From contig NZ_WIBF01000002.1 in the NCBI RefSeq assembly GCF_009496005.1, positions 151,503-215,502 on the forward strand: DNA of 64,000 nt. Direction: 5' to 3'. The stretch comes from Tritonibacter litoralis (GTDB lineage: Bacteria > Pseudomonadota > Alphaproteobacteria > Rhodobacterales > Rhodobacteraceae). Made by a program: the position numbers and the translations under genes. A model generated the notes under the pieces. That model was not told where the DNA came from and did no database searches. It saw only the letters and a program-made list of their open reading frames with translations. This document shows, piece by piece, positions 9,375 through 17,551 of this stretch (positions within the stretch are counted from its first letter, which is position 1; every line of letters begins with the position of its first letter).

Positions 9375-9405
9375 TGTGGGCGCAGCTTGACTGGCTGCGC
9401 CCACA
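9375..9405 (-). terminator. Hairpin after the alcohol dehydrogenase gene
   Basis: TGTGGGCGCAGC and GCTGCGCCCACA form a perfect 12-bp stem with a 7-nt loop, 16 bp after the stop codon of the dehydrogenase gene. The following T content on the minus strand is modest (TTCTTA), so termination efficiency is uncertain. Confidence 0.75.
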
Positions 9406-9421
9406 TTTCGTTGAGATTAAA

Positions 9422-10474
9422 CTACTCAGGCGCTTCCACCAAAATTTTAACATGAGACTTCTCTTCCACCAGGGCGTCAAAGCCTTCGGTGACTATATCG
9501 TCGATGGAAATGCGTTTATTCACTAGGTTTTCCGCTTGGAAATAGCCCTGCAGCATCAATTCCATCACCGCTGGGAAGACATGGCGATAAGCGATAGAAC
9601 CCTTGATCTGGCGCTCTTTGAGAACAACGGTATTGGGATGGAAGGAGGCATCACCTTCCCAGATTGACACCACCAGAATCTGGCCGTCATGCAGGGTTGA
9701 ATCGATGCATTGCGGCAGAACCTGCGGCACACCAGTGACCTCAAAAGCCACGTGCACGCCGCCGGATGCGTCCCGGATCGCCTGAACCGCGTCTTGGGAC
9801 ATCGGATCAATGACCTGTGTGGCCCCCAGTTCCAGCGCTTTGGCACGGCGGACCTCAGAGGGTTCTACTACGTAAATCTGAGATGCCCCTGCAACCCGCA
9901 GCGCTTCCACGACCAACAGGCCGATCGGCCCCGCACCAAAAACAGCGGCCTTGTCGCCTGCTTTGATCGACGAAAGACGCACCGCATGCAGCGCCACGGC
10001 CGCCGGTTCCACCAAGGCGCCCTGCTCCATCGAAAGGCCATCGGGCATCTTGTGGACCATACGCGCCGGAATAACCGAGTGGGAGGCAAATCCACCATGA
10101 CCGCCAGATAGGCCAACAAAACCAAGTTGGTCATCAAGATTGTATTTTCCTTCCAGCGACGCTTGGCTGGTTTCACTTGCAAAGATCGGCTCAATCGCAA
10201 CCTTATCGCCCACCTCAAGCCCTGAGACACCTTCCCCAAGCTCAGTGACAACACCGGAGTATTCATGTCCCATTGTGATGGGCGCCTTATCGCCGCTCAG
10301 CGGATGAGGCGCGTCAACCGGAATAAAAATCGGACCCGCAAGATATTCATGTAAATCGCTGCCACAGATCCCTGTCCAGGCCACTTTGACCTTGACCTCC
10401 CCAGGACCAGCCACGGGCTCTGGCACATCCTCAACACGGATATCTTTAACGCCATACCAACGTGCTGCTTTCAT
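9422..10474 (-). CDS. Zinc-type medium-chain alcohol dehydrogenase, 2,3-butanediol dehydrogenase-like
   Basis: This is a 350-aa MDR-family NAD(P)-dependent alcohol dehydrogenase. The catalytic zinc ligands are visible: C37 in GICGSD, H70-E71 in GHEYSG and E156 in LVEPAA. The Rossmann motif GAGPIGLL lies at about 180-187. The overall pattern, with the EYLAGPIFIP segment, resembles 2,3-butanediol/acetoin or sorbitol-type dehydrogenases. Oddly, the structural-zinc lobe near residues 95-115 has no cysteines (FASETSQASLEGKYNLDD where four Cys are usual), so this enzyme has lost the structural zinc. It lies 69 bp downstream of the flavin monooxygenase gene, with a hairpin between, and probably shares its transcript. 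The true substrate is unknown; an alcohol made or used by the monooxygenase partner is a reasonable guess. Confidence 0.85.
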   Translation of the reverse strand: MKAARWYGVKDIRVEDVPEPVAGPGEVKVKVAWTGICGSDLHEYLAGPIFIPVDAPHPLSGDKAPITMGHEYSGVVTELGEGVSGLEVGDKVAIEPIFASETSQASLEGKYNLDDQLGFVGLSGGHGGFASHSVIPARMVHKMPDGLSMEQGALVEPAAVALHAVRLSSIKAGDKAAVFGAGPIGLLVVEALRVAGASQIYVVEPSEVRRAKALELGATQVIDPMSQDAVQAIRDASGGVHVAFEVTGVPQVLPQCIDSTLHDGQILVVSIWEGDASFHPNTVVLKERQIKGSIAYRHVFPAVMELMLQGYFQAENLVNKRISIDDIVTEGFDALVEEKSHVKILVEAPE

Positions 10475-10499
10475 AATAATCTCCTTAAGTTTGATCGGG

Positions 10500-10521
10500 C
10501 GCCCAGCCTATTGGCTGGGCG
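10500..10521 (-). repeat. Intercistronic hairpin between monooxygenase and dehydrogenase genes
   Basis: CGCCCAGCC and GGCTGGGCG form a perfect 9-bp stem with a TATT loop. No U-tract follows in the direction of transcription, so it is more likely an mRNA-stability or partial-attenuation element than a full terminator. Confidence 0.6.
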
Positions 10522-10543
10522 TTGATGATGGCCGGTGACGTCC

Positions 10544-12343
10544 TCAAGACAAGTGATGGACGTCCTGAAGGCCATAGATCGGGGTATCTAGCCCCTCCAT
10601 CCGCGCCTTCAGTTGCAACGCGAGATACAGGGAATAGTGCCTGGATTGGTGAAGGTTACCGCCGTGGAACCAGAGGTTCGGCTGCTGGGTCGGCTTCCAC
10701 ATATTACGCTGTTCGCCTTCCCATGGGCCGGGGTCTTTGGTGGTGTCAGAGCCCAGACCCCAAACTTTGCCCACCTTGTCCGCAGTTTCCTGATCGATGA
10801 GGTCAGCAACCCAGCCATTCATGGAGCCAAAACCCGTGGCCATGACAACCAGGTCTGCCTCCAATTTGGTGCCGTCGCCAAGGACAATCCCGTCGCTGAC
10901 AAAATGGTCCACCTGCCCCTGAGCCAGTTTGACTTCGCCATCGATGATCAGCTGGCTTGCGCCAACATCGATATAGTAGCCCGAGCCACGCCGCAGATAT
11001 TTCATAAAGAGACCCGAGCCGTCGTCGCCCCAGTCGAGTTTAAACCCGGCTTTTTCAAGGCCGGCATAGAAGTCGGCGTCCCGCTCACGCATCTGGTCAT
11101 AAAGCGGGATCTGGAATTCATGCATGATACGGTAAGGCAAAGAGGCAAAGATCATATCTGCCTTCTCGGTTGTGACACCGTTGTCCAGCGCGTCTTCGGA
11201 GTACAACCCACCAAGACCAATATCCATGAGAGTGTCAGAGCGCACGATATGGGTCGAGGAACGCTGCACCATGGTCACATCGGCATCCGCTTCCCAGAGC
11301 GCTGCAGAAATGTCATGTGCCGAGTTGTTGGAGCCGACAACCACAACCTTTTTACCGGTCCAGTCATCGGGACCTTCATGTTGCGAAGAATGTTGAATCT
11401 GACCGTTGAAGTCTTCCATGCCCGGGAAAGTCGGCATGTTCATTTTACCAGACATACCAGTTGCAAAAATAAGCTGGGTCGGGCGCAACGTTACATTTTC
11501 ACCGTCGCGGTTCACCTCAACAATCCAGGTACCCGACGCCTCATCAAAGCGCGCATTTGTCACCTCGGACTTGGACCAATAGTTGATCTCCATCACTTTG
11601 GTGTACATTTCCAACCAGTCGCCGACCTTATCCTTGGGCGTGAACACGGGCCAGTTGTCAGGAAATTTGATGTAGGGCAGATGGTCGTACCAAATCGGGT
11701 CATGCAAGCAGAGCGATTTGTAACGGCTGCGCCATTGGTCGCCAGGACGTTCATGTTTGTCCAAAACGATGGTTGGAACACCCAGTTGCCGCAACCGCGC
11801 CCCAAGGGCGATCCCGCCTTGGCCACCGCCAATGATCACCGTGTAGGGCTGCGTGTCATAGCCCAGCGATGCGGCTTCCGCCTCGCGCTTTTCTTTCCAT
11901 GTAACCCGGTTTTTCTTGGCACCATGTTCCGCACCCATGGGCCTGCGGCGCCCGCGTGGCTCTTCGAAGCCTTTGAGCTCTTGCAAAGCGGTCAGCAATG
12001 TCCAGATGCGCCCATCTCTGATGCGGATTAAGCCGGTACCGCGACCAAGCTTTGTTTCAAAGTTGATCCAGGCGGTGATTACGCCATCTTCCTCGGTCGG
12101 TACTTCTTTTGGTTGGATCTGAAATCCACCGGGGCCGGTCTTCGCCAATTGATGGATCAGCAGGTCACCGACACCAGATGGGCCTTCCACTGTTTTGATG
12201 TTCCAGGTGACCGACACAATATCGCGCCAATAACAATCATCCGCGAACAGAGCCTTTGCTGCTTCGATATCGCCCTCCTCCAAAGCGATATTCAAGGCGT
12301 CCAATATTTCTTGTGTTTTGCTTGGAACTGTTGAATCAAGCAT
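10544..12343 (-). CDS. Flavin-containing monooxygenase with N-terminal NTF2-like domain
   Basis: This is a 599-aa two-part protein. Residues 1 to about 130 form an NTF2/SnoaL-like fold (an ALNIALEEGDIEAAKALFADDCYW opening is typical). From about 165 it is a group-B flavin monooxygenase, with FAD motif GGGQGG at 172-177, an FMO-type signature FNGQIQHSSQH at about 312-322 (F-x-G-x3-H with H in the last position) and a second dinucleotide site around GSNNSAHD at about 337-344. Such enzymes oxygenate ketones, amines or thioethers with NADPH. A strong AGGAGG lies 7 nt before the ATG. The gene sits next to an AcoR-like regulator and upstream of an alcohol dehydrogenase, which suggests an inducible alcohol-to-ketone-to-ester type route. 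That pathway is inferred, and the substrate is not known. Confidence 0.85.
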   Translation of the reverse strand: MLDSTVPSKTQEILDALNIALEEGDIEAAKALFADDCYWRDIVSVTWNIKTVEGPSGVGDLLIHQLAKTGPGGFQIQPKEVPTEEDGVITAWINFETKLGRGTGLIRIRDGRIWTLLTALQELKGFEEPRGRRRPMGAEHGAKKNRVTWKEKREAEAASLGYDTQPYTVIIGGGQGGIALGARLRQLGVPTIVLDKHERPGDQWRSRYKSLCLHDPIWYDHLPYIKFPDNWPVFTPKDKVGDWLEMYTKVMEINYWSKSEVTNARFDEASGTWIVEVNRDGENVTLRPTQLIFATGMSGKMNMPTFPGMEDFNGQIQHSSQHEGPDDWTGKKVVVVGSNNSAHDISAALWEADADVTMVQRSSTHIVRSDTLMDIGLGGLYSEDALDNGVTTEKADMIFASLPYRIMHEFQIPLYDQMRERDADFYAGLEKAGFKLDWGDDGSGLFMKYLRRGSGYYIDVGASQLIIDGEVKLAQGQVDHFVSDGIVLGDGTKLEADLVVMATGFGSMNGWVADLIDQETADKVGKVWGLGSDTTKDPGPWEGEQRNMWKPTQQPNLWFHGGNLHQSRHYSLYLALQLKARMEGLDTPIYGLQDVHHLS

Positions 12344-12455
12344 CGCATATCCTCCTCAGTCTGCGTGTGCTGAAGAAGTATCGCTGCCGATTTCAGCGCG
12401 GATCTATTGTCTTGCAGTCGTAATCTGCGAAGAAATGCATCTCTGCGTTGCGGCA

Positions 12456-12471
12456 TGTTGCAGACGCAACA
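12456..12471. promoter_or_regulatory. Palindrome upstream of the monooxygenase gene, likely regulator site
   Basis: TGTTGCAGACGCAACA is a perfect 6-4-6 inverted repeat, and GCAAC half-sites recur on both sides (TGCGTTGC to the left, GCGCAACA to the right). It lies about 113 bp upstream of the monooxygenase ATG and just past the stop of the AcoR-like gene, where an enhancer-type activator site would be expected. No convincing -24/-12 promoter was found between it and the gene. Confidence 0.6.
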
Positions 12472-12483
12472 GCGCGCAACAGA

Positions 12484-14217
12484 TCAGCTTGGCGGTTTGA
12501 GCCCCGATTTCCGGATCCGCCGCAGGATTGTTGAACGATTGACGCCCAAACGACGCGCGGCCTGTGACATGTTCCAATCGCAGGCTTCCAAGGTCTCTTC
12601 CAAACTTTCTTCACCGCGGGTAGCAGATTCAATTGGGGCCGGCAGATCAGGCAGGTCGATGACAGAACCGTCGCTGAGCGCGAGTGTCACATCTAGAACA
12701 TGCTCCAATTCACGCAGATTGCCGGGCCAGGATCGGCCCAGAAGATTCACCCGTGCAGAGGGGGAAAGACGGATCTCATCCGGTGCGCGACGGCGCAGCA
12801 GGCGATCGATCAGCCAACTCAGGTCCTGTCGTTGACGCAGAGGTGGCATCGCGAGCACCGTGCCGCAAAGACGGTGAAACAAGCTGCTGGGAAGATCAAG
12901 GTCCGCAGGATCCAGACAGCAGGTGGACAACGGCCGGATATCGCTGCGTTCGTCCAAAAGCGACGCGAGTGAATGCGCAGCCTCTTCGGTCATATTCTCC
13001 ACCCGGCGCAAGAGCAAAGTTGTAGCCCCCGTGGTCTTGTCGCAGGCTGCACGCAGCCCATCAGAGGTTAGGCCCGCGCAATTGACTGTGACAAAACCTG
13101 CCGTTTGACCTGCCATATGGATCGCACGGGCAAGGCGGCATTTTCCGCAACCTGTTTCGCCAGTGATCAGCAGTGGCACCTGTGTCCGCGACAGTTTTTC
13201 GGCCTTTTCCAACAGTCTCCCCATACCCGGATCTCCACCGGCCAGCCCAGCGAGAACCCCGCCAAGAGGTTTTTGCGGAGCCATAGGCGAAAGCGCGCGG
13301 CGTGGGCTTTCTGGTGCAATTGCATGACCAAAGAGTGCGCCACCGTCCCCCATCTCTACGATGCGTTCCTCGGTTGGACGGTTACGCATTAGGTCTGGCA
13401 GATCGTCAACCGAAACGCCCATTACCTCATCAATGCGTCGGCCAAGGATGGGTGCGCCGTCAGGGAAGAGTTTGCGCGCGTCTCTTGTGTAACCGATGAC
13501 TTTGCCGGAACCGTCCAGCCGCACAGCGGCTTCGGGATCAACATCCAGAAATTCAGGGCTACTGGAGAGACGCAAAACCCAATCGCGGCGGCTCTCTGCC
13601 ATCAGGTTTGCCATTTCCACCCGACGCGCGGCATTTGTGACCAGGTTCATGGCAAGGTTCTGGCTGCTTTTGGCTGCAGGTGAACGGAGAAGCGAAATAT
13701 CCAGCACTGCCGTAAGTTTGCCCAGGCTGTCAAATATCGGCGCCGCGGTGCACGACAGCGTGGTGTGGGCATTTCCAAAATGATCACTCTGATGCACGGT
13801 CACCGGCTCTTCGGTAACAATGCAGGCCCCAACACCGCAGGTGCCGGCCAGTTCCTCGGACCAATTCGAGCCTAAATAAAGCCCTGCGCCTCTTAAATCG
13901 TCCAGAAACAGATCATCGCCAAAGAAATCAACACAAACCCCTTGGGCATCCGTAAGAAGCAGCACATAGTTCTGCCCCGCGACCTGGCGAAACAGGCTTT
14001 GCAGGCCGGAGCGCGCCGCTGCGATCATCCACTCGGCCTGTTTACGATGGGCCTTCAACTCGGTTTCGGTGACAATATGAGCCGGATCACTGCGCAGCGG
14101 ATCCATCCCATAAAGCTCTACACAGCGCCGCCATGAGGCCGAAACAAAAGTATCCCGGCCTGTCGGCGCTCCGTCTAAAACACGTTCGATTTCCTCAACA
14201 TGCTGCCGTGTTTGCAT
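12484..14217 (-). CDS. AcoR-like transcriptional regulator with degenerate AAA+ domain
   Basis: This 577-aa protein has the AcoR layout: an N-terminal GAF-like sensor (about 75-165, with the GTCGVGACIVTEEPVTVH region), a PAS-like middle part, an AAA+ region and a C-terminal Fis-type helix-turn-helix (about 548-570, MSQAARRLGVNRSTILRRI). The AAA+ part is eroded. Walker A is GETGCGKC at 353-360. After VNCAGL (about 388-393) the sequence jumps to GATTLLLRRVE, so the roughly 35 residues that normally hold ESELFG and GAFTGA are absent and the Walker B acidic pair is replaced. Sigma-54 contact is therefore unlikely, and activation through sigma-70 or simple DNA binding is more plausible. GGGAGG precedes the chosen ATG. 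It probably controls the monooxygenase-dehydrogenase pair downstream. Confidence 0.87.
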   Translation of the reverse strand: MQTRQHVEEIERVLDGAPTGRDTFVSASWRRCVELYGMDPLRSDPAHIVTETELKAHRKQAEWMIAAARSGLQSLFRQVAGQNYVLLLTDAQGVCVDFFGDDLFLDDLRGAGLYLGSNWSEELAGTCGVGACIVTEEPVTVHQSDHFGNAHTTLSCTAAPIFDSLGKLTAVLDISLLRSPAAKSSQNLAMNLVTNAARRVEMANLMAESRRDWVLRLSSSPEFLDVDPEAAVRLDGSGKVIGYTRDARKLFPDGAPILGRRIDEVMGVSVDDLPDLMRNRPTEERIVEMGDGGALFGHAIAPESPRRALSPMAPQKPLGGVLAGLAGGDPGMGRLLEKAEKLSRTQVPLLITGETGCGKCRLARAIHMAGQTAGFVTVNCAGLTSDGLRAACDKTTGATTLLLRRVENMTEEAAHSLASLLDERSDIRPLSTCCLDPADLDLPSSLFHRLCGTVLAMPPLRQRQDLSWLIDRLLRRRAPDEIRLSPSARVNLLGRSWPGNLRELEHVLDVTLALSDGSVIDLPDLPAPIESATRGEESLEETLEACDWNMSQAARRLGVNRSTILRRIRKSGLKPPS

Positions 14218-14352
14218 CCCCACCTCCCTGATGCGGAACAGGCTAACACAAAGACAAAGCAACACATGAGTAAAAAGCGATCAAGCGGTTCTGAGACAAT
14301 CAGCCACGGTGCAGTCCCAGCACTGCGACATCCCCTTTATCGACCCAAGGTT

Positions 14353-15084
14353 TCATCCGGGTAAAAGGCGTTTTCTGCCCTCTGAGGTTAAGATCGAGCA
14401 TTCTTGCCCTTCGAAAACGGCCGCCGTCAGCGGATGCCCGTATCCAGCGCCACTGTCCAAATTGATGCGATTGCCATAATGCGTTGGTGCATCAATATGC
14501 GTGTGTCCATGAACAACCAACCGTCCATGGTCGCGCGTGTCCTCCAAGAATTCATCGCGGATCCAAATAAGATCATCCGGGTCCTGATCCACCAATTCCA
14601 CACCGGGTCGAATGCCCGCGTGAACGAACAAGAGCCCCTCTTCACAGTGCGAGTGTTTAAGCTGGTTCAGGAAGTCCACATGAGCTTTTGGGATGGCTTC
14701 CTTGGCTCGCGCGTGAACCTCATAGGTTCGGGCCCCCTCTTCTATCTCGATCCCATAGCAGGCCAATGTCGACCGGCCACCGATACGCGGGTGAAGCCAA
14801 TCGTACCCAACCAAAAGCCGGGCATCATTGCGCGGATAGTCCTCCATAAACATGGCAAACATCTGATCATGATTGCCAAGCAGGAAATGCCAGTCACGCC
14901 CCTGGTCTCGTCCCTCGATCAACAAATCAAGAACTTCGGGGCTTCCGGGGCCGCGATCAGTATAGTCTCCCAGAAAGACAACCCGTGCATCCTGCCCACC
15001 ATCTGCTTCAATTCGGGCCAAAGCAGCTTTCAACATCTCATGCTGACCGTGAATATCACCGATGGCGTAGATGGGTTGGGTCAT
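14353..15084 (-). CDS. Calcineurin-like metallophosphoesterase (serine/threonine phosphatase type)
   Basis: This is a 243-aa binuclear-metal phosphoesterase with all core motifs in order: GDIHG at 9-13, GDYTDRGP at 39-46, GNHD at 70-73, VHAG and the final VHGHTH. This is the PPP-type pattern found in bacterial Ser/Thr or diadenosine polyphosphate phosphatases. AGGAAGGA stands before the ATG. It lies 27 bp downstream of hpaI on the same strand, so it may be read from the hpa transcript, although nothing in its sequence links it to aromatic catabolism. The substrate cannot be told. Confidence 0.88.
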   Translation of the reverse strand: MTQPIYAIGDIHGQHEMLKAALARIEADGGQDARVVFLGDYTDRGPGSPEVLDLLIEGRDQGRDWHFLLGNHDQMFAMFMEDYPRNDARLLVGYDWLHPRIGGRSTLACYGIEIEEGARTYEVHARAKEAIPKAHVDFLNQLKHSHCEEGLLFVHAGIRPGVELVDQDPDDLIWIRDEFLEDTRDHGRLVVHGHTHIDAPTHYGNRINLDSGAGYGHPLTAAVFEGQECSILTSEGRKRLLPG

Positions 15085-15111
15085 ATGCCTGTCCTTCCTG
15101 TGGGCAATTGC

Positions 15112-15888
15112 CTATTTGCGCAAAGCTTTTGCTGCCGCGGCACTGCCACGGATCGCCTTGGCAAACAATGTGACGTCAATATCTGTCGCCAGGAATGTGA
15201 CCCCAATCTCTGCACATTCTTTCTGCATCTCGGGATCAAGGGTCAGAATTCCGGGGGCCTTGCCTGCAGCCTTGATACGTTTGAGGGCATCAAGAACTGC
15301 AGCTTTCACGTCGGGGTGGCCAGCCTTGCCGATATGTCCCATGTCCGCAGCCAGATCAGATGGTCCGATAAAGACACCGTCGATCCCGTCCACTTCCAAG
15401 ATTTCATCAAGGGCTGCCATCCCCTTGCGATTTTCGACCTGAACAAGCAGACAAATTTCCTCTCGCGCAGTTTGCAAGTAGTCCGGAATACCCGAAAACT
15501 GCGATGCCCGCGCAAGTGCGGATCCGACACCACGTACCCCATGCGGTGGGTAAGTCACGGCTGCGACCAATTCACGGGCCTGCTCTGCGCTTTCAACCAT
15601 AGGCACCAACAGCGACTGAATGCCCGCATCCAGCAGCTGCTTGATCATCCAAGTTTCCCCGATAACCGGACGCACCACAGCATGGCTGTTTGATGCGGCG
15701 ATAACCTGCGCCTGCGCCAATAGCGACCGCAGATCATTGGGCGCGTGCTCGCCATCCAGCAGAAGCCAATCAAAGCCGGCATGGGCGCTGATTTCTGCCA
15801 CATAAGGGTCGGCGAGTCCAAGCCAGCAGCCCAGTTGCATTTCGCCCGCATTCAAGGCGGCTTTAAACGGGTTATGAGGTGCTGGCAT
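15112..15888 (-). CDS. hpaI: HpaI, 4-hydroxy-2-oxoheptane-1,7-dioate aldolase
   Basis: This is a class II, metal-dependent pyruvate aldolase of 258 aa that splits 4-hydroxy-2-oxoheptanedioate into pyruvate and succinate semialdehyde, the last carbon-carbon cleavage of the homoprotocatechuate pathway. Residues matching the catalytic set are visible: H48 (DGEHAP), R73 (VVRP), E152 (QVENRKG) and D178 (GPSDLA). The VPMVESAEQA and TYPPHGVRG segments are typical of HpaI. It is the last hpa gene, 11 bp after hpaH. Its product semialdehyde would be used by the gabD-like enzyme in the same operon. Macrophomate-synthase-like paralogues look alike, but the context settles the assignment. Confidence 0.95.
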   Translation of the reverse strand: MPAPHNPFKAALNAGEMQLGCWLGLADPYVAEISAHAGFDWLLLDGEHAPNDLRSLLAQAQVIAASNSHAVVRPVIGETWMIKQLLDAGIQSLLVPMVESAEQARELVAAVTYPPHGVRGVGSALARASQFSGIPDYLQTAREEICLLVQVENRKGMAALDEILEVDGIDGVFIGPSDLAADMGHIGKAGHPDVKAAVLDALKRIKAAGKAPGILTLDPEMQKECAEIGVTFLATDIDVTLFAKAIRGSAAAAKALRK

Positions 15889-15899
15889 AGAACTGTTCC

Positions 15900-16700
15900 T
15901 TAGTCGAAATTGATGTCAACAGAGCCGAAAGCTCCGAAATCCGCGTGAATACGGGTGCCGCTCGGACATTCCACCGGGCGGATAAAACTGCCTGACAAGA
16001 TCACCTGCCCAGGCTCGATCTTTTGACCATAAGCTGCCATGCGTCGCGCCAGCCAGACTACACTTTCGACGGGGTCGTTCAAAACCCCTGCCCCCAGCCC
16101 GGTTTCCTCGATTTCGCCGTTGCGAAACGTCAGCGCGCCAACCCAACGCAGGTCAAAAGCATCGACCTTATGCTTTTGCGCACCCAGAACGATACCGGCG
16201 TTGGCCGCGTTGTCGCTGATGGTGTCAAACACTTTGCGCGTTTGGCCTGTAGCCTTGTCCTGACGCACAATACGGGTGTCCAGAATTTCGATCGACGGCG
16301 CGACAAAGTCGGTGGCGGCGATCACATCTTCACGGGTGACGTTCTCTCCGCCAATCGCGTCTTTCAGCACAAAGGCAATCTCTGCCTCGATCCGGGGCTG
16401 GATAAAACGCCCCGCAGGAACCGTCGCGCCATTTTCAAACGCCATATCGTCAAACAATATTCCGCTGTCAGGAATGTCGATATTCAGCGCATATTGCATG
16501 GCTTTTGACGTCAGGCCGATTTTCCACCCGATGACCTTTTGTCCAGCGGCAAGTTTTGCGCGGTAGATCGCGTTTTGAACCGCATAGGCATCATCCATCC
16601 CCATTTCGGGGTGCTGAAGTGTGAGCAGACCGATCTGTACACGGCTTTCTTCGGCCTTCAAAAGCGCGGCGGCGGCGGCGGCATGATCTTCAGGGGTCAT
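15900..16700 (-). CDS. hpaH: HpaH, 2-oxo-hept-4-ene-1,7-dioate hydratase
   Basis: This is a 266-aa hydratase of the fumarylacetoacetate-hydrolase superfamily (MhpD/HpaH branch). It adds water to 2-oxo-hept-4-ene-1,7-dioate to give the HpaI substrate. It shows GWKIGLTSKAMQ at about 58-69, the metal-site region IEAEIAFVLK and the LSGSFIRPVECP stretch near the C-terminus that marks the hydratase rather than the decarboxylase. Its ATG overlaps the hpaG stop in an ATGA arrangement, so the two are coupled. Length and motifs are normal. Confidence 0.95.
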   Translation of the reverse strand: MTPEDHAAAAAALLKAEESRVQIGLLTLQHPEMGMDDAYAVQNAIYRAKLAAGQKVIGWKIGLTSKAMQYALNIDIPDSGILFDDMAFENGATVPAGRFIQPRIEAEIAFVLKDAIGGENVTREDVIAATDFVAPSIEILDTRIVRQDKATGQTRKVFDTISDNAANAGIVLGAQKHKVDAFDLRWVGALTFRNGEIEETGLGAGVLNDPVESVVWLARRMAAYGQKIEPGQVILSGSFIRPVECPSGTRIHADFGAFGSVDINFD

Positions 16701-17551
16701 ACAACTTCATCCTCGACACCGTTGCGCAGAAGACCAATACCCTCAACTTCGATCTCGACCACATCACCGGGTTTCAGGTATCTGGGCGGATCAAAGCGCG
16801 CGCCTGCGCCTGTGGGGGTGCCGGTCACAATCATGTCGCCTGGCTTCAGCGTCATGAAGGTTGAGATATATTCAATCTCGCGGCGGATCGGGAACATCAT
16901 GCGCGACAAAACATCGTCTTGGCGGACTTCGCCATTCACGCGCGTAACAATACGTGCATCGTCCAGTTGTTTGGCATCGGTAAAGGGCACAAGCCAGGGT
17001 CCGATTGCACCAGAACTGTCCCAATTCTTGCCTTGGGTCACATTGAACTTTGCGTGGCGAACCCAATCCCGAATGGTGCCCTCATTACACAGCGTCAACG
17101 CAGCAATGTGGTCGTAAGCGTCTTCCTGGCTGATGCGACGGCCTTCCTTGCCGATCACGATGACCACTTCACCTTCATAGTCCAGCGTGTGATTTTCCGG
17201 CGGGCGAACCAGATTGCGCTCATGCCCGGTAAAGCCTGACGCAAAACGTGGAAAAAGCGACATGTATTTGGGCTGAGCTGAACCGTCCTTATACTCAGCA
17301 TTCCGGTCCGGGAAGTTCACCCCGACGCACAGAATGCGGGGGGCGTTGGGCATCACCATTTCATATTGGAAATCGGTATGGGTCACTTCTTTGTCTGCCG
17401 CCGCCTCGGCCAGCTGGTCAAGCGCACCAGCTTGGACGACGTCCAACAGCGTCGGCCATTGGGGGAAGTCGCTGCTCAAGGCGATCATACCCGCATCGGT
17501 CACCGCGCCAAAGAAAGTCTCTCCGCCGGAAGTATAAGTTGCATATTTCAT
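16697..17551 (-). CDS. hpaG: HpaG-type FAH-family decarboxylase/isomerase (single-domain)
   Basis: This is a 284-aa fumarylacetoacetate-hydrolase-fold enzyme. Characteristic segments are CVGVNFPDRNAEYK near 95, the metal-binding stretch DYEGEVVIVIGK and the C-terminal TGTPTGAGA turn. In the hpa pathway HpaG decarboxylates 5-oxopent-3-ene-1,2,5-tricarboxylate and isomerises the product. In E. coli HpaG has two fused FAH domains (about 430 aa), whereas here only one domain is present, so the two steps may be done by one domain or shared with another FAH protein elsewhere. It overlaps both neighbours by 4 bp (ATGA), placing it firmly in the operon. Confidence 0.85.
   Translation of the reverse strand: MKYATYTSGGETFFGAVTDAGMIALSSDFPQWPTLLDVVQAGALDQLAEAAADKEVTHTDFQYEMVMPNAPRILCVGVNFPDRNAEYKDGSAQPKYMSLFPRFASGFTGHERNLVRPPENHTLDYEGEVVIVIGKEGRRISQEDAYDHIAALTLCNEGTIRDWVRHAKFNVTQGKNWDSSGAIGPWLVPFTDAKQLDDARIVTRVNGEVRQDDVLSRMMFPIRREIEYISTFMTLKPGDMIVTGTPTGAGARFDPPRYLKPGDVVEIEVEGIGLLRNGVEDEVV

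Noticed and set aside
10613-12031. 472-codon plus-strand frame opposite the monooxygenase gene
   Set aside because: It is an antisense shadow of a well-supported FMO gene; no family pattern or ribosome site.
12344-12483. Sigma-54 promoter for the monooxygenase gene
   Set aside because: No TGGCAC-N5-TTGC type -24/-12 pair with correct spacing was found, and the adjacent regulator lacks the GAFTGA loop.
14404-15693. 429-codon plus-strand frame across the phosphoesterase and hpaI genes
   Set aside because: It runs antisense over two recognisable genes and shows no domain pattern.
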